In this document: positions 25,914 through 36,015 of the stretch, piece after piece
Position numbering within the stretch: position 1 is the first letter of the stretch
Layout of the letters: each line of letters starts with the position of its first letter
Assembly (NCBI GenBank): GCA_025917655.1
Contig: CP084614.1
Span: 1,550,001-1,614,000, forward strand
Source of the DNA: Chlorella sorokiniana
Taxonomy: Eukaryota > Chlorophyta > Trebouxiophyceae > Chlorellales > Chlorellaceae
Reading direction: 5' to 3'
DNA length: 64,000 bases
Made by a program: the position numbers and the translations under genes
Notes under the pieces: model-generated
What the model was told of the DNA's origin: nothing
Databases searched by the model: none
The model's input: the letters and a program-made list of their open reading frames with translations, nothing else

Positions 25914-28175
25914 TCACAACGCCTGCTGCTCCTTCAGGCGGCCCAGGGTGCGGCTCATGGCCACTGCAGCAGCCCGAGGGCCCAAAGGCGGCTTGATGCC
26001 AGGCGCAGCAGCGATGGCACCCCTGCCTGCCCGCCCAACCTGCTGCACACCCCTCGCCGGCGATGGGCCGTTGGATGCGGCGCCGACAGGCGGTGCAGGG
26101 GGCGGCTGCAGGCAGACAGGAGGTCCAGCAGGCGGCGCTGCCGGCTGTGGAAGCCAGCGCTCAGCTGCTGCAGCTGCGCCTGCTTCCAGCTGGACAGCTG
26201 CACGGGCGGTGGGGCCGCTGGCTCCGCTGTGCGCGGTGCAAGGGGCTGGCCACCCGCGTTATGGCTCACATTCTCCTTGCTGGCTGACAGGGAGCCGGGG
26301 GATGCTTGCGTCTCGCTACACCCCCGGTGGACCGCTCCGCACGGCTGTCCAACCTGCAGCAAGGCCCAAGAGGCATGAGCATGAGCGCCCGCCCGAAGCA
26401 TGTCGACAGAGTCAGGCAGCCAGCCATGCAAGTCCCTACACAAGCCTCACCTGGCGGCATCCACGGCTGCCGCAGCAGCCGGCTGCCCGGTGCGCTGGTG
26501 CTTGAAGAGCGGGGGACAGGAGGAGGGGCGGGGCTGGTGGTACACCAGCTGACCAGCGGCGGCAAACGCGTGCAGCACAGGGGAGGGCACCGCCGGAGCT
26601 GGCGCGGCGACCGCGGCCGCCCCCTGGGCGCCGCCTGTACCGGAATCGCAGCACCGTGGGCCGCTGCTGCAGGCAGCGCAGCTGCAGCCGGCTGGGCCTG
26701 CACTAAGGCCTGCTGCTCCACCGCTGGTGCAGGCTGATGGGACTCTGCAACCAGGGCTGGCTCGCAGCGCAAGAGCTCAGCACAGTCCGCCTGTGCTGCC
26801 GCCTGCTGATGCACGCCGAGCGCGCGGTGCTGGGCAGGGGCGCTGTGGGCGGCGGCGGGCTGGCGGCCAATGCGAGCAGGTCTGCCGCCACATCCAGTGC
26901 TCCAGATGAGTCGGAGGAGCCTGGGTGGGGGCGCGCAGGCGCTGCGCACCTCACCTCAGCGCCGGGCAGCGCCGCCTGCTGGCCCTGGGGCATGGCAGCA
27001 GAGGCTGCCTCAGCGCTGCCCTTGCTGCTGGTCAGAAGGCTGCGAGGCCCAGGCTGCCGCGGCGGCACCGTTGCCGCCGCAGCCTCAGCTGGCCCAGGCC
27101 TGGTTAGCGGCACTGCCGCGCAGCCGGGCATGGTTGCGAGGGGCAGCGGCGTGGGCATGGGCGTCGGCATGCACTGGCCATCCGCCAGGGCTGCCGCCGA
27201 GGCGCCCGCTGTGGTTGGCTCACTGCACAGGCAGCAAGGAACGAGGCTCACGTGGAGCTGCAAGATGCAAGCCAAAGCTGCTCTGCATGGAAGTGAAATC
27301 GGACCAAAAACCAGCTGGGCATAGCACGCCGGCAAGGCATGCCGCTCACGTAACGCCGGTGGCCTCGGTTGCGGGGTGTGCGACACGCCCGCCACAAGCA
27401 GCGCGGCCGGGGTGACCGCCGAGCAGGATGGCGGCAGGGCAGGGCTGCGCTGCTGCATCTGCTGGCGTGCGGCTGCGGGTGTGGCTTCTACTGCAGCTGC
27501 AGGGCTGGTGACCGGTTCTGCAGCGCCGTTGGCCTGCGTTTGGCAGGCAGCAGCCGCCGGCATGGCTGCATCTGTGGCACGCTCGGCACCCGCAGCTGCG
27601 GCCACCGGGCTGGGCTGCTGCTGCTGACCCTGTGCGGCAGCGGGCGCAGCTGTGGCCGGCGCCGGCTCAAGCCTGCACTTGGAGGATGCAGATGGGAAAT
27701 TGTGAGTGCAGGTCAGGAAGGGGTGCGCTCGCCCAGCAGCATAGCGCCTGGCGCCCAACCAGCAGGCCCCGGCGCTCACCGCGGGGCCTTGCTGCCCCGA
27801 GCAGCACCTCCTTCACCACACGGCCCAGCCGAGGAGGCGCGCTTGGCACCCCGTTCTGCCGGAGTGCGGCGTGCTTGCTTTGCAGAGCTGCCGCCGCCTG
27901 CGTCGGCCGGGCTGTCGGCGCAGGTCGGGTCCAGCTTGGCAGCGGGCGTGCGGCGGCGGCGGCTGTCCATCTGGAAGGTCAGCACGTTCTCAAAATCCTG
28001 CATGGCCTTCTCTCCAGGAGGGTGCTCGTCCACTCTGCAGGCAACAGTCGACAAGGGGCGGTGCGGCTTGCCCCGCTGACGCCTGTAGGTGTTGTCGAAT
28101 GCAGCCAACAGCTCACCTGCTGTCCCAGCTCCACGCCATCAGGCGCTGCAACTCGCGCAGCTGCCGCTTCGCCAT
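25914..28175 (-). CDS. Unknown Ala/Gln/Pro-rich protein
   Basis: Not recognised. The proposed start at 28175 reads MAKRQLRELQRLMAWSWD, followed by an intron and then HPPGEKAMQDFENVLTFQMD and SRRRRTPAAKLDP (about 27940-28030), with Lys/Arg-rich sequence after it (SSAKQARRTPAERGAKRAS). The middle (about 26300-27670) is low complexity: long Ala, Gln, Pro and Thr stretches with little fixed structure. Near the end are WKQAQLQQLSAGFHSRQRRLLDLLSAC (about 26110-26200), which could form a helix, and MSRTLGRLKEQQAL with the stop at 25914. Basic patches and disorder suggest a nuclear protein, but this is weak inference. Intron limits in the middle could not be fixed, and the region might hold more than one transcript. 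Confidence 0.4.
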
Positions 28176-28602
28176 GATTGGAACCAGCTCCGAGGGGGCT
28201 GACAAAGGAGGCCTTGGGTTTGCACCACACCGCCAACAAGTGCCTTCAACCGGCCGCGGAAGGGCGTTGAGGGGACCGCAAACGATACGCTTGAATCGTT
28301 CAGTACGCTCGAGGTGTTGTGAAGAGCAAAGACGCTCTATGGGAGGTTACAGTTCCGAGTTTATAATCGCTTCACTCAACACTGGCCCCCAGAGGCAGCT
28401 GTGGACGCCTTCGCCGGTGCTCGATCAGTTGTCCAGTAGAAGATGTGCTGCCTGCGGCAGCTGCACTCACCTGGTGTTGGTTTGGAGAGGAACCACTACA
28501 GGCACTACAGGCAGCACCTTGTGGTTTATCGCCACACGAGACGCGCATTGCCGTCATCATCGGACCCAATCATCGAAAGGGATCAATCAAACAACCATCG
28601 CG
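28176..28602. other. Divergent promoter region, unknown gene / PSB27
   Basis: About 430 bases between two divergent starts, of moderate GC content. It should include both promoters and the PSB27 leader. No conserved coding sequence is seen. Confidence 0.55.
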
Positions 28603-29711
28603 ATGCAGCAGGCTTTTGCAGCGACCACGAGCTTCCAGGCGGCGACGTGAGTTGCACCCGCCAGCTGCACCCGGGCCCAGCTGCGCGATTATGTTGAGAA
28701 TTTCTCCGCAGCGCCACGATTGTTATGTATCCCCGACGTGTGAGCATCTGTTGGGTGATGCCGCTGTCCCGGCCTGCTGCAGGCTCTCCCGGCGTCCCGC
28801 CCGCTCCGACCGCCGCTCTGTGCTCACCGTGGCCCATCAGCAGCAGCAGCAGGCGGTGACCCGGCGTGAGGCGGGCCTGGCGGCGGCCGCGGTGCTGGCC
28901 GCGCTGGCCGCCCCCGCAGCCCGCGCACGCGCTGTTCGGCCTTGGCGGCGAGAAGGCCGCGGAGCGGTACGAGCGTGAGACGGTGAGCAGCAGGGCGAGG
29001 GCGGCTCGGAGGGTGTGTGTTGCCAGAACGCGGGCAGGGGCCTAGATTTGGACGCGAGAGCCAGTTGAGGCAGCGGCGCCCGCTCTCGGCCATTGCCAAC
29101 CCCTTTCCGGAGCACAGCATTAAGGTTGAAGCTATGCATGCGCCATCAACTAGATGAGAGCATCATGGAACACCCGGTTATCCCGCCTCCACCTTGCTGT
29201 GCCCGCCCCCAGCAAGCCCGCCTCCCAGCACCACCGAGACTGCATCTATCCCACAGTGACACCCCCCCCCCCGGACCCCCACCGCAGCGCGACGTGATCA
29301 CCAACGTGCGCAGTGCGGCCCTGCTGGAGCGCAACGCGCCCAACCGCGAGGAGACCATGAACGAGGTGCGCAAGGAGATCAACGACTGGGTGGCGCGCTA
29401 CCGCCGCGACACCTCCTTCTCCGGTCGCCCCTCCTACGGCAACACCTACTCCGCCGTCAACGCCGTGGCGGGCCACCTCAACTCCTTCGGCCCCACCGCA
29501 CCCATCCCCAAGAAGCGCCTGGAGCGCCTGATCAAGGTGGGGCCGTGCCTCCGCGCCGGGTGCGCCGCTGCCTGCCCAGCAGGCGCAGCAGGCATGGGCT
29601 GCATGCGTGGCACGCCCCATGCAGCAGGGCAGCGACTAACCTCACCGCCAACGCCCCACACGACTGCAGGAGCTTGACGACGCCGAGCGCTTCCTGTCCC
29701 GCGGCCGGTGA
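28603..29711 (+). CDS. PSB27: Photosystem II assembly/repair protein Psb27
   Basis: Lumenal factor that binds CP43 in unfinished photosystem II and holds off manganese-cluster assembly during biogenesis and repair. Exons: 28603-28646, 28783-28982, 29288-29536 and 29670-29711. The first two give a transit peptide (MQQAFAATTSFQAA, SRRPARSDRRSVLTV) and a thylakoid signal with a twin Arg, TRREAGLAAAAVLAALAAP. The mature part reads LFGLGGEKAAERYERET, then RDVITNVRSAALLERNAPNREETMNEVRKEINDWVARYRRDTSFSGRPSYGNTYSAVNAVAGH..PIPKKRLERLIK and ELDDAERFLSRGR*, a full Psb27 domain of normal size. The C run at 28911-28915 puts the signal peptide and mature part in different frames; removing one C gives a lumen cleavage site AHA just before LFGLGG. 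I therefore treat it as intact. Confidence 0.93.
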
Positions 29712-30661
29712 GCTGCCCCCTCCGGCTGCACCCGCAGCTGGCAGCGCTGCTTGCGGGCGCTGGGCAGGCAGCCCGAGCTCCCATTGGAGCCGCTGCCAGC
29801 GCGTGCTGCCATGCTCGCTCAGCCTGCGGCTGGCGGGTGCCACCAGCCTCGCACCACAACGAGAAGATCCCTTTTCCCAGCCACCCGCCTGTGGCTGTCC
29901 CTCCAACTGAGTCGCTGCGAGAACTCTGCACTGCTGTTCCAGTTTTGTGGCATGCGGTACGCGCTCCTTGATTTTGAGTGCCCTGCCTGCGTGCGGGGCT
30001 GTTAAGGGCTTACAACCAGCTGTGCGCGGCGTCATGGGTGCGGACGGGGCACGGCGTGATCAACCGTGCAGGAAGGGGCGCACAATCAGAACAATGAGCA
30101 AGATCATTACTCGAGCCGAGGCAGAGGCTTCAGGGACTCTGCTGCAATGAAAGGCCGCGCAGAGGGCAGGGGAGGGACGGCACGCCTCCCCGCAAAATCG
30201 CTCTCCACAGGGATGGATGATGAAAGGGAAGGGCGGGGGCTGCCCACCGCAGGAAGGGCTCCAGGATCAGTGGGATGGGATACAGTGCTGTGCAGCTTCA
30301 TCTGGTGGCTCCGCTGACCCGCCTCAGCAAGCGCGTGCGGAGGGATGCGTGGTGAAGGCAAGCATTCCAAGTAAATGGGAGGGGAAGGAAGGCGGTGGGC
30401 TGGGGGATGCACAAGCAGAACAGGGAGCAGGAAGGGAGCACAAAGGGGGCCGAGTCGTCGTTCGTCGTTGTTCTTCTCGAGGGGCGCCGTGCTGCCGCAT
30501 GCGCAGCGAGCATGCTCAGGCAGGAGCCTGCAGCGGCTTGGAGCTGCTGGCGAAAAGAGGTGCAGCGGGCGGCCGGCACTGGAGTGTGTTGTACAGGGAG
30601 GGGGCCAGCTGGGCAGCGTGGCCTCAGGCATGGGCAACGCTCTGCCCGCCAAACCGCGGCC
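29712..30661. other. Convergent intergenic region, PSB27 / ClpF
   Basis: About 950 bases of shared 3' flank. Open frames here are short and show no conserved sequence. No polyadenylation motif, repeat or RNA gene stands out. Confidence 0.55.
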
Positions 30662-32558
30662 TCAATCCAGGCTGCTCATGTCGATGCCCGGGATCCTGCG
30701 GCGGCCAGCCCCTTGGGGGCCCCCGTCAGGGCCGCTGGGCTCGCTGGGGCCGCCGCCGCCATCGCTGCCGCCGGGGCCGCGCTCGTCGCCGCCGTCGTCC
30801 TCCTCCTCCCGGCGGGGCTCCCCGGGCGGTACACGTCCCGCCGCGCCATGCAGTACTTGTCACGCAGCTGGCGCGCGGGCACCATGTTGCCCTGGCCGTC
30901 GGCGCCCAGAAACAGGAGGTAGCTGCGGAAAGGGAGGGGGGGGGAGGGGGCATGAAAGAGATGAACATGCTAGCAGAATTGGAATCAAGCTGGCCTGATG
31001 TCCATGCGGCTGCCAACCTGGCCGACATGGCTGCCCCTGCCGCGCACACAGCTCCACCCACCCCGCACGTGCCTTCCACCCTTGCACTCACCGCTGCACT
31101 TGCCACCTTCACCCGCCACTGCCTCAACCCCCCACGCACACACACACACACACACACCTGTACGGGTGCTCGAAGCTGGCGTCCACCAGGGGCTGGTCTG
31201 AGGAGAAGTCTGCGGAGGAGCAGGAGGCCAGCAGCTCCTCCGCCACGTAGGCCACGGGGGCGTCGCCCTCGGGCGGCCAGTCGCGGGCATCCACCAGCAC
31301 GTGGTAAAACACCTGGTCGGCTCCCCCGCCAGCTGGCTGCGGGGCGGGAGGGGAGGAAAGAAAGGAGGGGCAGCGATGGGAGGCGCAAAGCAGCAGTGAC
31401 AGAGGAGCAGCGACGGCTGAGCGCCAGGCTGCGCGGGCAGAGCGAGGGCGGGATCGGGGAGCCACCGGCGGGGTGCGCCCAAAGCGGCGGCGGCGCTCAC
31501 TCGACGCCCGCGCGCGCTGCCAGTCGTCCCCCTCGCAGCAGGCCAGGTCCCAGCCGCACACCACGCCGCGGTAGCCCTTGGACGCGTGCACCACCACCTC
31601 GCCCAGCGCGTAGCGAGGCTCCCCACGGGGCACAGGTACTGCGAGGCGGCGTCGGCCGCCGCCGCCGCCGCGCCCTCCAGCTCCCGCAGGCGGTCGCGCA
31701 GCGCGGCGGCCTCGTCGCACCGCTCCTCGGCGGCGGCGGCCTCCATCTGGGCCTTGGCCGTCATGATGGCGGGCGCGTAGTCCAGGGCGTCGGAGCGGGG
31801 AGGCCACGCGCGCGCCGCAGCCGGGCCCCTTGAGCTGCTGCAGCTCACGCAGGGCGGCGTCCACCTGCTGCCGCGCGCGCGAACCTGCGGGCGGGGAAAG
31901 AGGGGGGCGGTGGGTGGGTGGGTGGGTGCCGGCATCGTAGGATGCACCGCGTCAGCAGTGAAAGGTTTCCGGTGTGTGAGCAGGGTGGGAAAAGCGGCGC
32001 GCAGCAGGTGCCGAGCCAGCAGGCGTCAGCCGCACCTCCTGAGCCATGTCAAAGCGCTCGTAGGTGAGGGCGCGCTGCAGCTGGCTGTCCATCTCCAGCT
32101 GGAACAGAAACAGCACCACCTGCACGGCAGCGGGCGCGGGCATGCAGGCGCTCGGCCGGCCCGTAGGGTATGCCTCAAGGCTAGGCAGCGAGAGACTCCG
32201 TCAGCAGGTTGCCTCGTGCAACGCAGTTGTCGCCGACTGCGGCTGTCTCCCTGCAGGCCCGCCCACCTCCTTGTTGATCAGCGCAGAGCGCTCGGCGGTC
32301 AGCGACGAGGTGGCGGGGTCGGCGCTGCTGCTGCCCCACTGCAGGGCAGCCGCCGGCTGCAGGCGTCGCGCTCCTGCACACGCCCGCTGCTGCGCGTAGC
32401 CTGAAGTGGGAGAACATGGGTGCGAGGAGATCAGCCGCGCTGAGGCAAGACGCTGCTCGAGGCAGAGCCACACAACCGCTACCAGGTTCCACTGGGCGGG
32501 CGGCAGGTGTTGGAGGCTGGAATAGTCGGCCGAGGAGCCACGAAAGTGCACACTGCAC
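30662..32558 (-). CDS. CLPF: ClpF-type Clp protease adaptor (UVR motif and YccV domain)
   Basis: ClpF is a plastid stroma protein that works with ClpS1 to deliver substrates to the Clp protease. A likely transit peptide starts at 32558 (MQCALSWLLGRLFQPPTP). Next come SLTAERSALINKE and LEMDSQLQRALTYERFDMAQEVR (about 32030-32105), then a UVR motif, AEERCDEAAALRDRLRELEGAA (about 31670-31740). The YccV/HspQ-like domain follows: RYALGEVVVHASKGYRGVVCGWDL (about 31540-31615), DDWQRARA, QVFYHVLVDARDWPP (about 31280-31320), VAYVAEELL and HPYRYLLFLGADGQGNMVPARQLRDKY (about 30860-31170). A Gly/Asp/Pro-rich tail ends IPGIDMSSLD at the stop, 30662. The domain order matches Arabidopsis ClpF. The first exon is the least certain part. 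The gene is divergent from the LPA3-like gene. Confidence 0.82.
31137..31157. repeat. CA/GT dinucleotide repeat at an intron start in ClpF
   Basis: A (CA)n run that, on the sense minus strand, is the very start of an intron: the donor GT is the first unit of a GTGTGT run. Confidence 0.85.
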
Positions 32559-33048
32559 CTGTTTTGGTTGCCCTTAGGAAAGCAGGCCGCCCTCCGAGAC
32601 GGCGCCCAGCGCCTGGCATCGCACTGTGCCGCGCCTCAAGGGCGCAAAGCTGCGCCCTAACGGCCTGCAGCATGCTTGCCAGGCGAAAGCGATGCTGGAG
32701 ACGCTCGTAGGCTTGTGGCTGACTGGCGCTTGTGCGGCTGGTGCTGGGCGGACGACTGCCGAAACTTGCGGCCTTCCTGGGCGTGTCTGAGAGCAGTGTC
32801 ACACTGCTGAGGGCACGGTTGGTGTCGGATGCACGCTTTGTGGCTGGCCTGCCCCGCGCCAAGGCACTCGAGTGCCAACTCAGCGTTCGCCGTCTGTCGT
32901 GATGGCCTTATCCCGCGTGTTCTCATCGTCCCTGCGCATACCTGATAGCAGTTATCCAATTGAATTCCACGAAAGCCACTGCAGCGCGGGACAACCCTCT
33001 CACCTCTTTTCGCTGGCTGCTGTCCACTGAACCCACTTGGCAAAAAGC
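32559..33048. other. Divergent promoter region, ClpF / LPA3-like gene
   Basis: About 490 bases between the starts of two plastid-protein genes. It contains an open minus-strand frame up to 32862, but nothing in it is conserved, so I leave it as noncoding. A shared promoter is possible. Confidence 0.5.
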
Positions 33049-34963
33049 ATGGCCTCCACACTAGCGCGATCTACACTGTGTGCAGCGCATTCGGGAGCAG
33101 CAGCACAGCAGCAGCGGTGTCGCCGCCCGGCGCCGCTGCCTGGGCTGGCGGTAGGCCCGCGCTGGCAGCGCGGGTGCGGCACCGGCTGCAGCCGGCGCGC
33201 TCGGGCAGCGGCGACGACGGCGCAGAGCAGCAGGGCGCGGCGGCCGGCGAGGCTGGGGAGCAGTACGTCGAGCTGGGCCCGCGCGACGACGACGTGCTGC
33301 CCGACTCGCTGACCGACGCGCTGGAGGACGCCAGCCGCGCGACGGTGGAGGCGCTGGAGCGCGGCGTCGACCGCTGCGTGGTGGGTGCCAACCCGCCGCA
33401 GCGTGCTGCTGTGCGGCCGGTGCCGCGCAGCGCCTGCTGATGCCAGCAAGTGCCAGGCTTGCTGCGGTCGTGGGGGCTTCCCTGCCTGTGTTTTGTGGGC
33501 GAGCAGCAGCCGTGGCAGGGCCGTGCACAACGCCTTGCCCCCACCCCCCAGGTGGAGATCCTGCTGCCGGAGCTGTGGGACCCGCTGTCGGGGCCGGTGT
33601 ACGCGGAGGAGGGCGACCAGCAGCGCTTCTGGAAGCTGACGCGCCGCTTCCTGGACAACCTGGCGGCCTCCATGCCCGGCAAGCGCATCCGCGCGGTGAG
33701 CGGCTGGGGGCGGGAGGCGCGGGGGGCTGGCAGGGCGGGAGGAACGGAAGCAATGCATGGGAAGCAAGTCAAAAGCAGCTCCTTGGGTAGGAGGAGGAGT
33801 AAAGGGAACGCCCTGTGGCCTCCTCCCACCCGAGGAGCTGTGCTTTTGAATTGCTTCCCATACTTGCTTCGACTTCGCTGCCCGCCCACCCTAGAGTCGA
33901 GTCAGCCAGATGGCCCCTCTGGCTTGGCCCCGTAGCGTGAGCGCCCGCTTCCTGCCTGCCCCTGAACACCGCTCTCTGCCCCCTTGTCACCGCCCCCGCA
34001 GGTCTACCCGGACGTCGGCGTCTCCGCCATGCTCAAGAACCAGTGGACCGACGCCGCCTTTGGCTTCGCCTCCCTCAACGACCGCCGCCCCGTGCAGGCA
34101 GAAGACGACGTCATTGTGCTGGCGGCGCCCGACCCGCCGGGCGCAGACGACGCCATCCGCATCTCAAGCGGTGGGGGCTGGGGGCTCGGCGTCGCCCCCT
34201 GAGCGGGCGCTGGCCGGCCTTGTGCAACTGTTCATGCGATAGGCCTGTCGAGGCATCCTCCATAATTGCCTGCACCCCTGCGCTGCCTGCCTGCCCCTCT
34301 GCAGGCCTGGCTGAGGGTCAGGCCATGGTGATGTTCAACCCGCGGCTGGCCAGCGGCGATGTTGGGGTGGGGCTGTCCATCCGGCGCCTGCGCGAGTCCT
34401 TCCTCAACCGCTTCACCACCACCTACTCGCTGCGCCCCATCGCCGACGTTGGCTCCGTCTTCCGCCGCTACCCGGGCACCTGGCAGGTGCAGTGGGGGTG
34501 GGGGCGTGGACGGACATGCGGGGCAGCTGGGCGCGTGTCAGTCAGAGAAGGATACAGTTGAGTTGGCCATCGTAAAGTATAAAGCTTTTCTCTCGCCCTT
34601 GTTTGTCACCTGCCTGGTGGCGCAGGTGTTCATCCAGGACCCGGAGGTGCCGGGCGGTACAAACTGGTGGCGGAGCGCTTGTCCCGCCCAGGTGCGGCCC
34701 GAAAATAGTGGCAGGCTGATGATGCAATTTTCTGCTGTCTACCGACAGGTTCTGTGCTGCCACTTCACACGCTTGCGCCCTTTGTGCTGCCCCCGGTTCC
34801 CGCCAGGCGGCGAGGCCCTGGACTTCATCCTGATGGAGGCGCTGGGCCCCCCGCCGGCCAGGGCGGCGAGGGCGGCGCCCAGGCCGCCGGCGCCGGCTTC
34901 ATCAACCAGCTGGGCGTCACGCTCTCGGGGCTGCAGCGCTTCATGCGCTCGCTGTCGCAGTGA
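33049..34963 (+). CDS. LPA3-like DUF1995 chloroplast protein
   Basis: Six exons: 33049-33380, 33552-33695, 34002-34170, 34305-34485, 34626-~34691 and ~34806-34963. The N-terminus (MASTLARSTLCAAHSGAAA, then Arg/Ala-rich) is a good plastid transit peptide. The body fits DUF1995: LPDSLTDALEDASRATVEALERGVDR, VEILLPELWDP, QRFWKLTRRFLDNLA, VYPDVGVSAMLKNQWTDAAFGFASLNDR, DDVIVLAAPDPPGADDAIRI, LAEGQAMVMFNPRLASGDVGVGLSIRRLRESFLNRFTTTYSLRPIADVGSVFRRYPG, VFIQDPEVPG and LDFILMEAL. The best-known plant member, LPA3, helps assemble the CP43 subunit of photosystem II. Assignment to LPA3 rather than another DUF1995 paralogue is inference. A one-base slip in exon 1 separates the transit peptide from the domain. 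The end is LQRFMRSLSQ. Confidence 0.78.
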
Positions 34964-35024
34964 CGCGGCGGCAGGAGGCGGCAGGTGCGGCTTGTGCGCG
35001 CCCTGGCATGCAGGGCGATCGCGC

Positions 35025-35029
35025 TGTAA
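35025..35029 (+). terminator. Candidate TGTAA polyadenylation signal of the LPA3-like gene
   Basis: TGTAA about 60 bases after the stop, a normal distance for green algae. Confidence 0.45.
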
Positions 35030-35087
35030 GCCCGGCCAGCTCGTGTCAACAGCAGGGACTCGTGTGGACGGCACGCTGGCACGCTTC

Positions 35088-35092
35088 TTACA
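35088..35092 (-). terminator. Candidate TGTAA polyadenylation signal of the small secreted-protein gene
   Basis: TTACA on the plus strand is TGTAA on the minus strand, about 190 bases past the stop at 35281. Confidence 0.4.
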
Positions 35093-35280
35093 GCTGCCAC
35101 CGCCACACGACAGCTGGGCACAAGCAACATGCGTGTACGGGGTTTAGAAACAGTAGAATCAAGAACAGTACAAGGAGTCGGGGGTAGCAATCAAACAGTT
35201 CGGTCATGAAAGAGGCCACGGGTAGGGAGGGGAGCGCAGGCTCGTAAACCGCGCAGGGCGAGGCCGTGCCCGACAGCACC

Positions 35281-35796
35281 TCAAACCAACGATACCTTTT
35301 CATCGCGCTCAACATACTCGATGCAGGCAGCAGCCTGCGGGCTTGCGCACATCCACAGCAGGGCAGCCCGCGACAGGCCGCCCACCAGAAGCGGCATCGA
35401 CTCTGTCAGCGCCGCCAGCTCATCGGTGTCCTCGGGCTGCAGCTCTGCTGCCGCCGCCACAAGGCCTAGCAGCTCCTCCCGCTGCTGCAAGCTGAAGGCG
35501 CTTATGATGTAGCGCTCAAAGTCCGGGGCATCAGACACCGGGACGAGCTCCCCGGCTGCACAGTGTGAAGCAGGCCACCGTCAGCCGTGGCGCTGGGCGG
35601 GGCGGCCGCTGGCTCAGCCGCTTGACACCCGTTGCACAACAGTGGCTCTGCTCTCGTCCAGCCACGCGTCCATCTTACCTATGCGCACAGTGAAGGGGCA
35701 CTCTGTCTCGTTCGCCTCGCCAGTGGCTAACGCTGTCGCCATGCCAAGGAGCACCAAACCCGTCAGGCGCAACATGGTAGATCTATCGCGATGCAC
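35281..35796 (-). CDS. Small secreted protein of unknown function
   Basis: Two exons. The first holds a signal peptide, MLRLTGLVLLGMATALATGEA (an upstream in-frame Met gives seven more residues), then NETECPFTVRIGKMDAWLDESRATVV, with an Asn-Glu-Thr glycosylation sequon and one Cys. The second (about 35281-35550) reads LVPVSDAPDFERYIISAFSLQQREELLGLVAAAAELQPEDTDELAALTESMPLLVGGLSRAALLWMCASPQAAACIEYVERDEKVSLV. It is largely helical and acidic, with two further Cys. The product would be about 150 residues and is probably exported or lumenal to the secretory pathway. I recognise no family. Its start lies 220 bases from that of the POC5-like gene, with which it is divergent. Confidence 0.6.
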
Positions 35797-36015
35797 TTTG
35801 AGTGAAAGTCGTTTGAAGGACGGCGCGAGGTGCCAGGTGTCGGTTCTCGCTGTCGAAACGCTTCATGCAGCGGAAATGATCGTGTGCAATGGCTGTAATC
35901 GCACGCAAACGCATTGTAATTTTCTTCTGATAGAAGTGCTGCGCTGTCTCTTCCCGCCTAGCGGGTACCCGAAGAAGGCTGCCGTTTCGGAGCGCTGACC
36001 AAGACCTCCGTGGCT

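Larger units (their letters stand above)
34964..35280. other. Convergent spacer after the LPA3-like gene
   Basis: Shared 3' flank of two converging genes, with TGTAA at 35025-35029 (+) and its complement at 35088-35092. No coding sequence is seen. Confidence 0.6.

Noticed and set aside
32559-32862. Open minus-strand frame as an extra first exon of ClpF
   Set aside because: It does not splice in frame to the next exon, whereas the frame starting at 32558 does. The sequence shows no conservation.
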